The translations under genes and the position numbers were made by a program. Positions 10,503-23,300 of a stretch of DNA of 64,000 nt are shown in pieces. The stretch spans positions 372,114 to 436,113 of the forward strand of contig QZCP01000002.1 in assembly GCA_003956705.1 (NCBI GenBank), written 5' to 3'. Numbering within the stretch: the stretch's first letter is position 1; each line of letters begins with the position of its first letter. The stretch is from Brevipalpus yothersi. Taxonomy: Eukaryota; Arthropoda; Arachnida; Trombidiformes; Tenuipalpidae. The notes below the pieces were generated by a model. That model saw only the letters and a list, made by a program, of their open reading frames with translations, made no database searches and was not told the origin of the DNA.

Positions 10503-12580
10503 ATGGAAAATTGGACACTTTTGTTGGCACTTTTGATTGCCAGTTTTTTTGAGGCTACTTGTGATCCATGTGTTGATGGTAATTTTGATTCGATCACATG
10601 TAGTCTCAATGGCCGATTGTATGTGACACGAAATAACAATCTTTATCGTGGACATTGTGATCGTCTACCGTATAGTATTGATCAAGAAGTGGACATACTT
10701 GTGTCACCATCATCAAGACCGGTCAAAATACTTGCTTCGGTGGTTGATCATGAGAATACTGTCTACTTTTTTGAGGTAAGTATTTTTTTTCTCTTATTTC
10801 AGTAATTTGCATAGATGGTTTAGGGCCTGATATTGATTGTGGATAATTTTTCTTAATCCAGAGAGATCAAGTGATAGTGATGATCAATTCGTTTACCGTT
10901 TCGCTGCCCATTGGATCTGTGTTTCGAGATTTCACGGATATTGTTATGTGGGCTGTACTTATACCGTCTCCGGAAGATCTTCGAAAACGAATAATGTCTA
11001 ATCAAATACTTCAAATTTATACCACATCAGGGCAAATTTATGATTACAATAGGAAAGATGTGGTAAAAGGGTTACCTGTGTGGAGTCAAACCGCTTTGAG
11101 GTGGTTAGATAATACTAAAAACTTGCCAAAAAATATTCAAAAATTGGACTCAAAAACTCGTCCAATTCGAATTCGGCCGTACCTTAAACCGAAACTTCAA
11201 TTACTTCATATCGTTGGAATAAGAGGTACTTGGATTGTTGCTTTATCTCGACAAAATTCAAATCTGATCTATGGAGAGACCAGCCGAGCAATGTGTCCAC
11301 CCTTGCTATACGTAAGCATTATTCATCTTTTCCGTTCCTCATTAGCCAACGATCAATCGATTGATTTGCATGTTTAATTTTGGAAATTTGCTATTTGATT
11401 GTTGCTGAATATTTCCCTTTCCTCTCGATGAACTGCCTGTTTTTCTGAAAGTTTGTATCAACTGAAATCATTCATATGATAAGTCTTGATTCTCATTTCC
11501 TCTCTTTTTTCATCTCTCTCTCTCTCTCTTTCTTTCTTTCTCTCTCTTCCTCTCTCAATTATCATCATTCTCTTTCATCAGTTTTGGAGTTTACGTAATT
11601 GTGCCCTAAACCCAAAGCAACTTCGTGTAGTTACCACCGAAGATCTCTTCAGTTGTGTTTCGCCTAGACACTGTAAGTTTATTGTTTCACTCATCTTGTT
11701 TTCCGTTATTTTCGTCTACAGTAATTGAAAATTGCCTTTATACATTGTAGTGCCCAGAAACTTGAGAGTAACTTTTTCGCACTCGTCATTGTTCATTTTC
11801 TTCTCCTCCCTAGTCTTGAATATTTTCACTGTATTCTATTGGATATCTATTGGTCTCGTTTGCCTTGGAGCTCTTCTAGTCTTCCGATTCATCATCAAAT
11901 CTTGTCCCAATTGCCAAAGTGGTGGCGTTGAAGAGTCTGAGTCATCATCAGAAGTGAGCAATGAAGACAATGAAGACGTTGAGCAGCCAAACTTGCCACC
12001 AAGAACGCGAAAAGCACGAAGACGCTCTCGTAGTCCTCGAAATCGACAAAGATATCGTGAAAGATCACGTGAGCTACATCGCTATATAAACTTTGTGAAC
12101 ACCGTTAATCAACAATTTCCTCTTGGAACTGCAAATGTGATCAACCACAAATCGGCTGTTGTTCACAACAGTGTACCTATCACTCAAGCCGAACAATCGG
12201 CTCTACTCCCACCTCCAATTAAGCCATTACCAGTTTCCCTGGATCAAAATCTTCGAGCTTCAACTCAAGACTTACAATTGCAAGAGATAACCGAGCCTGA
12301 GCCCCAACCACAACAACAACAACAACAACAATCAGAGGAACCCTACACAGAAATGATGTCGGATGATGTGTATACACATTCCAAAGAGATTGATGCGGAA
12401 CCTGCTTCGAGGAACTCAATTGAAGCTGACTATGGTATCATCTCATCACCTTCTGAACCTTTTCAATCACAAGTTCCGAAAATTTTGAAAGTATCCGATG
12501 TTTACCTCGATAATGAGGGTAAGATTCTCCATCATCAGTCATCTAACAATTCTCTTCATTACTGTTCAGTGGACAATTGA
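10503..12580 (+). CDS. Type I membrane protein, possibly hemopexin-like ectodomain (4 exons, 547 aa)
   Basis: Exons 10503-10775, 10862-11311, 11582-11672 and 11751-12580 join in phase (1644 nt). Residues 1-19 are a signal peptide (MENWTLLLALLIASFFEATC). The segment 20-115 has two blocks resembling hemopexin blades (FDSITCSLNGRLYVTRNNN and VVDHENTVYFF); the remaining ectodomain to about residue 285 is less clear but cysteine-containing. A strong membrane span lies at about 285-325 (FIFFSSLVLNIFTVF...ISIGLVCLGALLVFRF), possibly one long or two close segments. The 220-residue tail is acidic, then very basic (RKARRRSRSPRNRQRYRERSR), has a Gln run and several tyrosines. The C-terminus has LHYCSV, an ITIM-like L-x-Y-x-x-V. 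An SR-like arginine cluster right after the membrane is odd. I do not recognise an ortholog. The hemopexin call is inference from spacing and hydrophobic pattern. Confidence 0.72.
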
Positions 12581-13967
12581 ATACATTCCAGTGATTCAAA
12601 TTTTCATGACTCAATTTTCATGATACAGCTTCCGATTTTTGTTTCATTACGCATGTTAAGCTGCTTCTTCTTTTCTTTCAAAATGTTCATTCTTTTCCTC
12701 AGTCAAAAATCAAGGTCATCATTCCATGTTCTTATTGGAGACACCTCTGTGAAAGAATTGGCTTTAGCGTACCATAACTTATTGCTCAATAGATTACTCA
12801 TCTCATCCGCTATTGAGATTTAATTATTATTTTTCCATTTTCACTGCCTCTGGAATTGAATGGACTGGTGAGAGGTTATTTCCAGGACCTCGCTGAACTC
12901 TCTGACAAGCCAGTTCACCAATTTTTTCAAATTCACATTAAAGGTTAAATACTCCAATCGATCAATTATTTGCTTTCGAAAGTCAGTAAGAACACTTATT
13001 AACCACCTGATGGGCTGGCTCAAACTTGAGCACTTCAAGCCGCTCATGAAAATTCAAACATGAAAACAGCTCTTTCATGGTGAAAGGCTTACCGTTTCCA
13101 CATTCTTATGGTGAGTATCCTTCAAGTTCAAACCCTGTGTCAGTAGAAATACTATCGAAATATATGCATTTGAGTCTCAATAGCATGATTCATCTGAAAG
13201 TTCATTTTATATGAATATGATTTTGAGCTCACAGTCTGACCAACTGATCGTAGAAAAATCGTATAAAAATCGAGAACCACTAATTAATCATCTCGAAAAA
13301 GTTCAATTACATCTTGAGTAGAGTGCTATTTTCGGTTATCAGAGGGTTCAGATGGAGACTATGATCTGCTCTTTCGAAGCTTTACAGTTAAATTTTAAGA
13401 ATGTGTCCAGGTGTTTTGACCACGAAACTCCTACCAACATGGCCCATGGGCAAAATTTGACCACTCATTGATCCACTTCTGTGTTGTGAAAGCTTCAGCA
13501 GCATTGAACAAAAGGTAATAGATGACTTGACTCTATTTCTCTCTATTAATCCGCGAATCCTTTCTCCTTTTCTCTCTGTCTTCTCCATGCACTTCCGTTT
13601 CCGGCCAACATGATGTTTTTGTGTTGATATAAACAGCGTTTCGCTACTCATCTAGCTGGCTGTAAACTGTATCCACTATCGAACAATATTCATGGTAACT
13701 GTTAATAGAAGATGAACAGTCAAATTATGGAAGCATCGAGTGATGATTAACAGCCAAATCCATGACCAAAAATAAGAGAGGAGCAATGAGCTATCCAATT
13801 CACTTGTGAATGGCTCTGCGACACACACAATCATTTGGAATACTTGCATTTGGGTCTCAATAGCATGATTGATCTGAAAGTTCATTTTATATGAATGAAT
13901 ATGATTTTGAGCACACGGTCTGATCAACTGATCACAGAAAAATTGTATAAAAATGGAGAACCACTAT
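12581..13967. other. Intergenic region with relic PELP1 3' end
   Basis: This is the convergent gap between the membrane-protein gene and PELP1. It contains a degraded copy of the PELP1 3' end (about 13150-13350) and an open stretch on both strands at 12841-13047. The plus-strand version of that stretch (about 12839-12952) ends in a GTTAAA that could be a weak donor. No complete gene can be built. Confidence 0.5.
13150..13350 (-). pseudogene. Degraded tandem copy of the PELP1 3' end
   Basis: The stretch matches 13845-14040, which is the last 25 or so codons of PELP1 plus its 3' flank, with scattered substitutions and a 4-bp indel in a GAAT repeat. The copied coding part carries an in-frame stop (CTACTC on the minus strand in place of CTGCTC) and lacks all upstream exons. 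It is a non-functional relic showing local duplication. Confidence 0.8.
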
Positions 13968-16481
13968 TTAATCATCTCGAAAAAGTTCAATTACATCTTG
14001 AGCAGAGTGCTCTTTTCGGTTATCAGAGGGTTCAGATGGGTTTGCAGGATCCAAACGGCGTCGCTTAGAATTTTGAATGATACTTTTAGGTACTTCTATA
14101 GCGAAAATATCATCTTCATCCTCCTCCCCCACTTCTTCCTCATCTCCATTCTCAACATCAATGAGTTTTTTCTTTTTGTGATCCAATTCAGAATTATTTA
14201 TTCTAGGATCACGATTGTTGGCGATATTATTCTCTGTCCGCTTTTCGGTATCAAGTAAATTCACTTCCTCTGAAGACTTTTCGGTATTGTTTTGGGAACT
14301 TGGAGTGTTGTTAATGTTAGCTTGTGTTATTACCGGATCAGCTATGGTTACTGAGGAAGATGATGAGGCCACCGGTGAAATGAGAGATTTTTCCAGACCT
14401 AAATCAGGACTGGGTGGTTGTGGATCAACAGATGTTACTTCCATTATTTCATCTCCATCACTCATTTGACTATTGCTCACGTTAACCAACATTGATATCT
14501 GGGAATTATCTGAAGCATTCAGACCGATACTTTGATTGAGAGGACTCGATTTCTCCTTTAATTCGATTGGTGGATTGAATTTTCCATTCCAGGTAGGCAA
14601 GCTGGGTAGCGGTTCAGGATTTGGACTGGCCTCAAGCTCAATTGATTCTGGACTAACGTTTTCGATCGTAGTTGTGATTATAGGAGGACGATATGAGTTT
14701 CCTGCAATAGATTTAGCTGCAATGAAAGAAACACAATGAATATCGGAAGTCTGTCAAAATTTGAATGCTCATAACTATGACACAAGTGTAACTTACGCAA
14801 CATTACTTCGCGAATACGAATATGTCTTTTGGGGTTGATTCCAGCATTGATATCGGCCAGATATCTATGGCAGCAGTTTCTTACCGATCCATCTGGATCT
14901 GATTGGAGAACTTTGGTGAACACATTTGAGGCGTCAGTCAGCGAGATAGTTTCATCATGGAGAGTGAAGAATTTTATGAGAGCAAGGAATTTCTTTCGAA
15001 CAGAGGAATGTGAGAAAAAACTTCCGCTCTTCATGGGATGGGTATAGAAGTTGAAAAATTCGTTGAGAAAAAACTTAGCAGTTTGATCCATCTCATCAGC
15101 ACTGATGAACACCGAGGAATTTTGTATGAAATTGAGAGTTGCTGAAAAGAAGAAAATCTAAAGTTCAGGAGGGGGATCGCAATGAAATTGTTAGGAATAT
15201 CTTACCCTTCATGCAATTTTTATTGAAAGAATCTATCTCTTTCTGTGGACAGAGGCAGGAATCAGAATTGTGGGCATCTGCTTGAGTTTTTGTAGTTCTC
15301 AACTGGTAACAAAAATTGAATCGGATGTTAGTTTTTGTGGGGATTTTCTTCAAATATATATCCTACCTCAATGAGATTTGAAGCTGGCTTTATGTCTCTC
15401 ATGAAATGTTTGGACACAGTTTCATGATCTCTTTGATCTACAAACATGTGCGGTCCAATTCTTTCATGAAAGAGAGCTATTGTTTCGTAAATATGGCTCT
15501 TCAATGTGACAAGATTCATATTTCGTTCACCAGATCCACGAGATCGTTTGGAATTGATCACCGAGTCATTCAATGCAATGGAAAAAATATGATTGATGAA
15601 AGATCCATGAATAGCGAGATCATTTCCGAGTCTGTGAAGAAATGAAACAGAAATTAAGTAAAAAATTCCAATATTAAAAGAATGCATTACAGCATTAATG
15701 CATTGCAGTGTGAAGCATACTCACATGACGATCAGATGATTCAGTATTTTAAAGGCATCGATTTGAATTGATTTGACTAATAGAGCAGAAGGAGGTAGTC
15801 GAGAATATGCTCTTTGCACACTAACTTGACAACATCGAGCACAAACATTAATCAATGCTTCCACCGGAATGGCATAACTTGATTGTGCATGATCTGCGAG
15901 CAATTGAATCAGGCAGATAGTTGCATATTGGATGATCAAGGCAAATGCAGCGATTACTTTCAACTCTGTATGAACGAAATCAGCCTTGACAATGTTTCGG
16001 AAAGGTTTTTCGGTGAGTTTCAGTTCATCATATTCTGAAAAATATAAGTAGCAAGTTTTATAATTAACAATCATTTAGCATCTTTGCTTTAAAGTATTTT
16101 ACCTATTCCTGATCGTTTAAGCTCATCAATTAGCGAATTAATGGTGAGAATTAGTTTCGAAACATGAATGAACCACGAATTTTTGGACAATCCAGATGCA
16201 CTCGGTGTCCAATCATCAGATTTAGCCGTTACATTAACTTGAACAATATCACCTTCATTGGTCACTTCTAATATTGGATAATTTTTACGATTTTGAATTG
16301 ATCGGCGAGAAGAATCAATATACTGTTTGAAAAATAATCTAGCTGTTTCCAATGACTCAGAGGATAATTTAGCACCTTCCAATGATACTATATCACCTTC
16401 CAAATATTGGCACATTCGTTGGAATGAATCTAATTCCGATTCCGATGACGATAACGATTGAGTTGATAATTTGTTCATCAT
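13968..16481 (-). CDS. PELP1: PELP1 / Rix1-family pre-60S assembly factor (6 exons, 714 aa)
   Basis: Exons in transcript order are 16481-16103, 16034-15725, 15631-15367, 15302-15206, 15141-14797 and 14716-13968. All are GT-AG, phases agree, 2145 nt in total. The N-terminal two thirds is the helical-repeat RIX1 domain: the helices IPVEALINVCARCCQVS, SIQIDAFKILNHL and LVTLKSHIYETIALFHERIG follow the order of human PELP1 (IPVEDLLNLL..., HTEALDLL..., STVRTKVYAILELW). The C-terminus is Pro/Ser-rich, then a Glu/Asp run (NGDEEEVGEEDEDD) and a basic KRRR cluster, as in PELP1. PELP1/Rix1 with TEX10/Ipi1 and WDR18/Ipi3 forms the nucleolar complex that docks midasin on pre-60S particles. The start is one of two adjacent ATGs (16481 or 16478); an upstream ATG at 16526 would add a hydrophobic 15-residue leader unsuitable for this protein. 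The gene is head-to-head with MDN1. Confidence 0.88.
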
Positions 16482-16777
16482 GATAACAATTGTTGTCCAC
16501 CAAGCCACCAAAAATACAACCAACAAATCAAATCTATCGCCAAATGATCAACCCGAAATCAACCAAACAAATCTTCCTCCAGTAACAACAAAAACTCCAC
16601 TCTGCATCAACCACTGACACACATATGCAAGATCAAGTGTACTACAGTATAATCAAATTTAATTGATCACAAAATATTTTCAATCATAAACATCAACATG
16701 TGTGTCCACACACACATTCACAACATGTGCTTCCAATAGAGTGGCGCTTCACTTGAAAACACAACCGGCATGTTACG

Positions 16778-16804
16778 TATGCATTACATGTTATGTAATG
16801 CATA
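16778..16804. promoter_or_regulatory. 27-bp perfect inverted repeat in the PELP1-MDN1 promoter
   Basis: The arms TATGCATTACAT and ATGTAATGCATA are exact reverse complements around a GTT spacer. The half-site ATGTAATGCAT resembles bZIP- or POU/homeodomain-type recognition words (ATGCAT, TTACAT). The position about 300 bp from the PELP1 ATG and 510 bp from the MDN1 ATG suits a shared dimer-binding site. Function is inferred. Confidence 0.55.
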
Positions 16805-17054
16805 TCATTTTGAGAATTTTTATCCTCTGAGGTGCAATAACAATCATTGAATTCTCTTAATTAGTGTCCCCTCCAGATATGAATGATTTTCTATTATCAA
16901 AAATCGTGGAGTAAGCCACAAAAAATTGATTCCAAATTTTCATCAATTCATCAATTCAAGTGACACAAAAAAAGGTGAAAAAACTGTTTCAATTCAAAAT
17001 ACCCGCTCATTTTGTGAGCTATAAAAACTGAACCAAAAAAATCTGTTTACTAAA

Positions 17055-17060
17055 CACGTG
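17055..17060. promoter_or_regulatory. CACGTG E-box between PELP1 and MDN1
   Basis: This is the consensus Myc/Max-type E-box. Drosophila ribosome-biogenesis genes are known to be enriched for this site near their starts. A single 6-bp match in 831 bp is only weak evidence by itself. Confidence 0.4.
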
Positions 17061-17312
17061 CTTATTGCACATGTTTTGAATAAGCCGCAAAGTACATGTG
17101 ATTGTATTGTTGATGATAGATATTATTTTTTTGTGTTTGATTAAATTAAATTAAATTGTTCCTTTGATGGTGATTGTTTTTTTCTTGGTATATGGATAAC
17201 TGCTGGAAGATGTAGATGTTATGTTGTCTTCCGATAATCATTCCTTGATGAATGTGTGTCTCTGTGTTGAATTATTGTCAAATTAGTTTGTGGATTGTTC
17301 ACTTGATAATTG

Positions 17313-20300
17313 ATGCTACTAGAGTTTACCATGCAGACACCTGATACAGATCAGGCGGTTGAATCCGAAATGGATTCATTCCATCTGTTGTGCCATCGTT
17401 TGAGTGATCAGCGTCCAGGCTACAAGAAAATGTCAATCGGTGATGATGAATTGATACGATTGTTGAGAGAAGCGCTGATTGTGCTTCTCAGCAATCCGTG
17501 CCAATATCGGCGCCAACCAAATTTGATCAAAATATGGCAATTATTACCATCTAAAAACAATGCAATCAAGTGGCTAACAATGCAAATTATTCGTGTTCTA
17601 TGTGATATGTCAGATAAACAATTTACCGATTGGATTCGAGAAAATTTTGACCCCAAAAGTGAATCATCGCTAAGACTGCAATTTTTTGACGTTTTTCGAT
17701 TCGCATCCATCAGAAAGTTGCCCCAAATTATGCCAGTGTCCTGTGAACTATTGGGCTCTGATCCAAGCCATTCTGGAAGCATTGTGATTGTACCATCGAT
17801 GGACAAAAATTTGCGTCAGCTTGCTAATTCTGTGGCCCGAGGTAGACCAGTGATCGTCGAAGGACCCCTAGGATGTGGTAAAACATCATTAATCGAACAT
17901 CTCGCCCACCTTAATGGTCGATCAAATCCACCACAATTGACCAAAATTCAAGTTGGCAATCAAATTGATGCCAAATTGTTGATCGGTTCCTATTGTTGTA
18001 CCGAAAAAATTGGTGAGTTTATTTGGAAGCCAGGTCCTCTGACCGAAGCTCTTGTTCACGGTTATTGGCTAGTTTTTGAAGATATTGATCTTGCCTCTCC
18101 TGATGTGCTTAGTTTACTATTATCTGTACTGAAAACTGATTCACTTGCATCCATTCCTGGCTGTTTTGCATCCACATCCACATCTATTAGTCCCAAATTT
18201 CGTATGTTCTTCACTCGAAGAACTAGTGTCGACGGTTTGGCTGAATTTTTTCTAGGTCCTGATAAAGATTTAGTACTCAAGCTATGTGATAAAATTATTC
18301 TCGATAATTATAGTGATGATGAGTTACTACAAATTTTATCCACAAAATGGCCCACACTTGGTGGAAATTTGGAGCGTATTTTGTCTCTTTATTCCCATCT
18401 GATAGCCAAAGATCGGGAAAACAAAAAATCTGGCTCAACAGTGTCCAACTCTTTTCGACAAATTTCACTCCGTGATCTTTTCAAATGGTGCCATCGTATA
18501 TCATCATATTTCACTGTTCTATCTGATAATGTGCAGCGTGAAAATTCTCTCCTAGATGCTAGTGATTGTTTTATCCAGAGTGATCCATCACTTGATATTC
18601 GTGTCCAAAATGCATCCACATGTGGTGTCTTCCTGAATATTGCCGAAAAATATGGTGAACAAATAGTTCGAGATCGAAAACCATCCATAATTGAGCGATC
18701 TGATACAATTACTGTTGGCCGAGCTCAATTAGCTAGATGTATCGATGATTCGCCAAGAGCACGATTAGCGACTAGTAAGAAAGTAGTGCAAGCAAAATTT
18801 TGTCAAACTTTTCAATCTTTATCACTTTTGGAAAAAGTTGCCCGATGTGTCCAGTATTCTGAGCCAGTATTGTTGGTGGGTGAAACTGGTGTCGGTAAAA
18901 CGTCCACCATACAATATTTATGTAATTTATTGGGTAAAAAGTTAACTGTTATCAATATGAATCAACAAAGTGACTCTTGTGATCTACTGGGTGGATATAA
19001 GCCTGTTGAGTTGGAAAAAGTTTTAATGGAACCAATCAAAATTGAATTTGATACATTGTTCAGTTTAACATTTGATGTTCAGAAAAATATCAAAACTCTC
19101 CAAAAACTTGGCAAACTTTTTCATGATCGTGAATGGTCGGAAACCCTGAAAGCTATAAAATTTATTCAAAATAGTGCCTTCAAGCGAACAAGTAGTGTTC
19201 TTAAGGAACATTCGCCCGGTGATATTGAATCAATACTAGAAAGATGGCGTATTTTGGGCAATAAAGTAGCCAAAGCGGAAGCGGAAATAAGTGCAAAAGA
19301 AAAAATTCCTCTAGTTTTCACATACGTTGAAGGCTCACTGGTGAAAGCAATGCGAAATGGTGATTGGATTCTTCTTGATGAAATTAATCTTGCCGAATCT
19401 GAGACCCTCCAGTGTTTGTCTTCCATTCTTGACTCAAAAGATGACAATATTTTTCTATTTGACAAAGCCGATAATGAGCCTGTCCATAAGCATTCAGATT
19501 ATCGTCTATTTGCCTGTATGAATCCTTCCAATGATGTTGGCAAACGTGATTTACCTCTCGGAATAAGACATCGTTTTACCGAATTTTTTGTCGAAGAGCT
19601 AGAAACAGAGATGGATCTTTGTCTTCTGGCCAGTTCCTATCTTGACAATTGTAATTTTCCCAAAGAACGAATCGGAAAGATAGTGAAATTTTATCTGGAT
19701 GTTCGTAAAAAATCCAAGACTGAACTAAAAGATGCCACCGGAGGTGCTCCACACTTTTCATTAAGAACTTTGTGTCGAGCTCTTCAAACTCTATCAGATT
19801 GCTCTTCACTTGAACATTCTTCATCACCACGAGCAGTGTATGAATCTTTTTGTCTTAGTTTCTTAACCCAACTTAGTGCCGAATCTTACCATCAAGTTGA
19901 AAAAATGATCATCAAAAATATTCTTGGTCAAAAGAATATCAGCTCAATTCAAAAGATGCCTCCTCTCAAGCCTAGAAATGAAAAAAATTATGTTGCCATC
20001 CACAATTATTACATTCCAAGAGGAAATAAAGAACCATTTGAAGATGAAAGTTACATCATCACACCTTCAGTGGCGCGCAATCTTACCGATTTGGCGCGAA
20101 TCATTGCCATTGGTAGAACTTATCCAATACTCATACAAGGTGAAACATCTGTAGGCAAAACTAGTATCATCAAATATTTGGCCCAAAGATCAGGCAATGA
20201 ATGTTTGCGTGTTAATAATCATGAGCACACTGATATTCAAGAGTATGTTGGCACCTATGCAGTTGATGAGAACAACAAAATGGTTTTCCAAGAAGGTGTT

Positions 20301-23300
20301 TTGGTTCAAGCAATGAGAAATGGTCATTGGATTATTTTAGATGAACTCAATTTAGCATCCACCGAAGTTCTAGAATCACTCAATCGTGTACTCGATGAGA
20401 ATCGTGAACTGTACATACCCGAGACTCAGACCACCGTGAAAGCTCATCCTAAATTTCGACTTTTTGCAACCCAAAATCCTCCTGGCCACTATGGAGGTCG
20501 TAAAATATTGTCTCGAGCATTTCGCAATCGATTTATCGAACTTCATTTCGATGAGATTCCTAGTGATGAACTTGAAATCATTTTACACAAGAGATGTAGT
20601 CTACCTCCTCAATATGCAAAGAAAATGGTGTCCGTTTTATTAGAATTGCGTCGAAGACTTCATCAAAGTGTCAGTCTATCATTTGCGGGTAAACATGGAG
20701 GTGTCACCTTACGTGATCTATTCCGTTGGGGTGAAAGATATAGAATTTTTGCGTCCAGTTTTTCTGACACTTTTTATGATTGGAATGCTCAACTAGCCAA
20801 CGAGGGTTACATGCTGCTCGCTGGACGTGCTCGCACTCGAATTGAAGTCGAGATTATTGAAGAAATTTTACAGCGTGTTTTCAAGCCAACAAACTTCTCT
20901 CCGTCAACTATGTTTGAGCACTTTTTTGATCTAATGATAAAACCTTGCACAATGCCATCTCGATTTCAACACATTCACTGGACAACAGCTTTGAAAAGAA
21001 TGGCCGTTCTATTATTCAAAGCACTGGAATACCGCGAGCCTGTCTTACTTGTAGGTGAAACTGGATGTGGAAAAACCACAGTATGTGAACTTTTCGCTGC
21101 TTTGAAAGAAATGAGAAATAAAAGTAAAAAATCTACTCAAGAAATTGAAACAAAAATGAGCAAGCGAGCCAAGAAACGAGCTGCCAAGAGGCAGAAAATC
21201 GAACATTCAGATAGTTCAGACAAAATGATGAAAGAGTCTCTTTACATTGTCAACTGTCACATGCACTCTGAAAGTGCTGATTTTTTAGGAAGTTTGAGGC
21301 CGACTAGAAATCCAAATGCTGAAGAAGGCAGACTCTTCGAATGGGTTGATGGTCCATTGGTCAAAGCAATGAAAGATGGCTCTATGTTCCTGATCGACGA
21401 AATATCACTAGCTGATGACTCAGTACTTGAACGTCTTAACTCAGTTTTTGAGCAAGAGAAGACTCTACTGTTATCTGAAAAAGGATCATCAGATCAATCA
21501 AATCATCTGGATCTTATCATTCAAGCTCATCCAGACTTTGATCTTGTAGCGACAATGAATCCTGGAGGTGATCATGGAAAAAAAGAGCTGTCTCCTTCTT
21601 TGAGAAATCGTTTTACTGAGATCTGGTGTTACTCGTCTACAGAAAACAATGATATAAGAAATATCATTCTCCATAACTTGAGAACTCTACAGCCTGATGA
21701 ACTTCGAGAAAATATCGTTGATGCACTGTCTGCTTATCTGTCATGGTTTTATAAGCAGTTAGAAATTTGTGGTGTCTCATTCACCAGTGTTCGTGATATT
21801 CTTTCCCTGTCTGAATTCATCCGAACCATTGTGAATCGGACCCATGATCCTCTGAATCCTGCAGATGCTATCCGCCATGCGATGAGTTTAGTGTTCCTCG
21901 ATTCTTATGGTTCCTCAGGAGGAGTGATGAGAGAAAACTTATTGTCCTTAAATGAATGTCAAGCTCAAATCGATCATATTTTGAAAAAGTTTCCAATTTT
22001 TGATAACCAAACATCTTTGAATCTTCAAATTTCTGATCAAGATGGTAGAATAGGTATCCACCCCTTCTTCATCGACAAATATTCTACCAGCTTACAGTGT
22101 GAAACTTCATCACCATTCATATTCGAATCGCTGACGATTGCCTCGAATACCCAAAGATTATTACGAGCTCTGCAGTTGGATAAACCTATTCTAGTTGAAG
22201 GACCTCCAGGAGTTGGTAAAACTAGTCTCGTTCAAGCTCTTGCCAACATATCTGGTCATAGAGTGGTTCGAATCAATCTTTCCGAACAAACCGATGTGAG
22301 TGATCTTTTCGGTGCCGATTTGCCTGTTGAAGGTACTGAAGGACGTTTCATTTGGAGAGATGGGCCGCTTCTACAAGCTCTCAAGGAAGACGGTACCTGG
22401 ATTCTCCTGGATGAAATGAATCTTGCCTCACAAAGTGTTCTCGAGGGTCTGAATGCTTGCCTTGATCATCGAGGAGAAATATTTGTTCCAGAACTTGGAC
22501 AGGTTTTCAAGATTGAAAAAGCGAAAACACGTATATTTGCTTGCCAAAATCCTTATGCTCAAGGTGGAGATCGTAAAGGTTTACCAAAATCTTTTTTGAA
22601 TCGCTTCACAGTGATTTACTTCCAAAGTTTGAATGTAGAAGATATGAAAATTATCCTCTCGAAAACTTACACCAACATTCCAAAAGATATACTTGACAAA
22701 ATGGTTTATTTCAATGAGCGAATCAATCAAGAAATCAATAGTAATCACTCTTTTGCCCGTTCTGGCTCTCCATGGGAATTCAATCTTCGAGATATTTTCA
22801 GGTGGTGTAAGATGATTTCTCTTTGTACCTCGAACTCATATCAAAGTGATATGATTTTTGAATGTGTCGACACATTATACATCAGTCGATTTCGAACCGA
22901 AGAAGATCGGAAAATTGTTGAAAGATTATTTCAAGAAGTTTTCGAGACCGATCCTCATAGGATCCCATCAGCGATCAGTGTTTATCCTGAAGTCCTTCAA
23001 ATTGGCAATTCATTTATCCAAAGAATGGGAAGAATATTTTCCCGAGAAAACTGGCTGATATTACATCAACAACTGCCCATTCTGAGCTCTCTGGTGAAGT
23101 GTATACAAATCAATCCAATGGTCCTACTAGTCGGTCCTTTTCAATCTGGTAAATCAACGTGTGTTCATGTTCTATCTCAATTGATAGGTGTCAAATTGCG
23201 AACACTTTTGATCAACTCAGAGACCGATACCATTGAATTACTGGGTGGCTTTGATCAGAAAGATGTTTTCCGTGATCTTTCAAGAATTGAAAAATGTATC

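Larger units (their letters stand above)
16482..17312. promoter_or_regulatory. Shared bidirectional promoter region of PELP1 and MDN1
   Basis: The 831 bp between the two divergent start codons must contain both promoters. Visible elements are a perfect 12-bp inverted repeat (16778-16804), a canonical CACGTG E-box (17055-17060) and several TG/CA-rich words. No TATA box at a convincing distance was seen, and no reading frame of note. Co-regulation of two subunits of the same ribosome-assembly step is a natural inference from the arrangement. Confidence 0.6.

Noticed and set aside
13968..16481. Symplekin as identity of the minus-strand helical-repeat gene
   Set aside because: The helix order, the IPVEALINV and LVTLKSHIYETIALF strings and the acidic tail fit PELP1/Rix1 better than symplekin.
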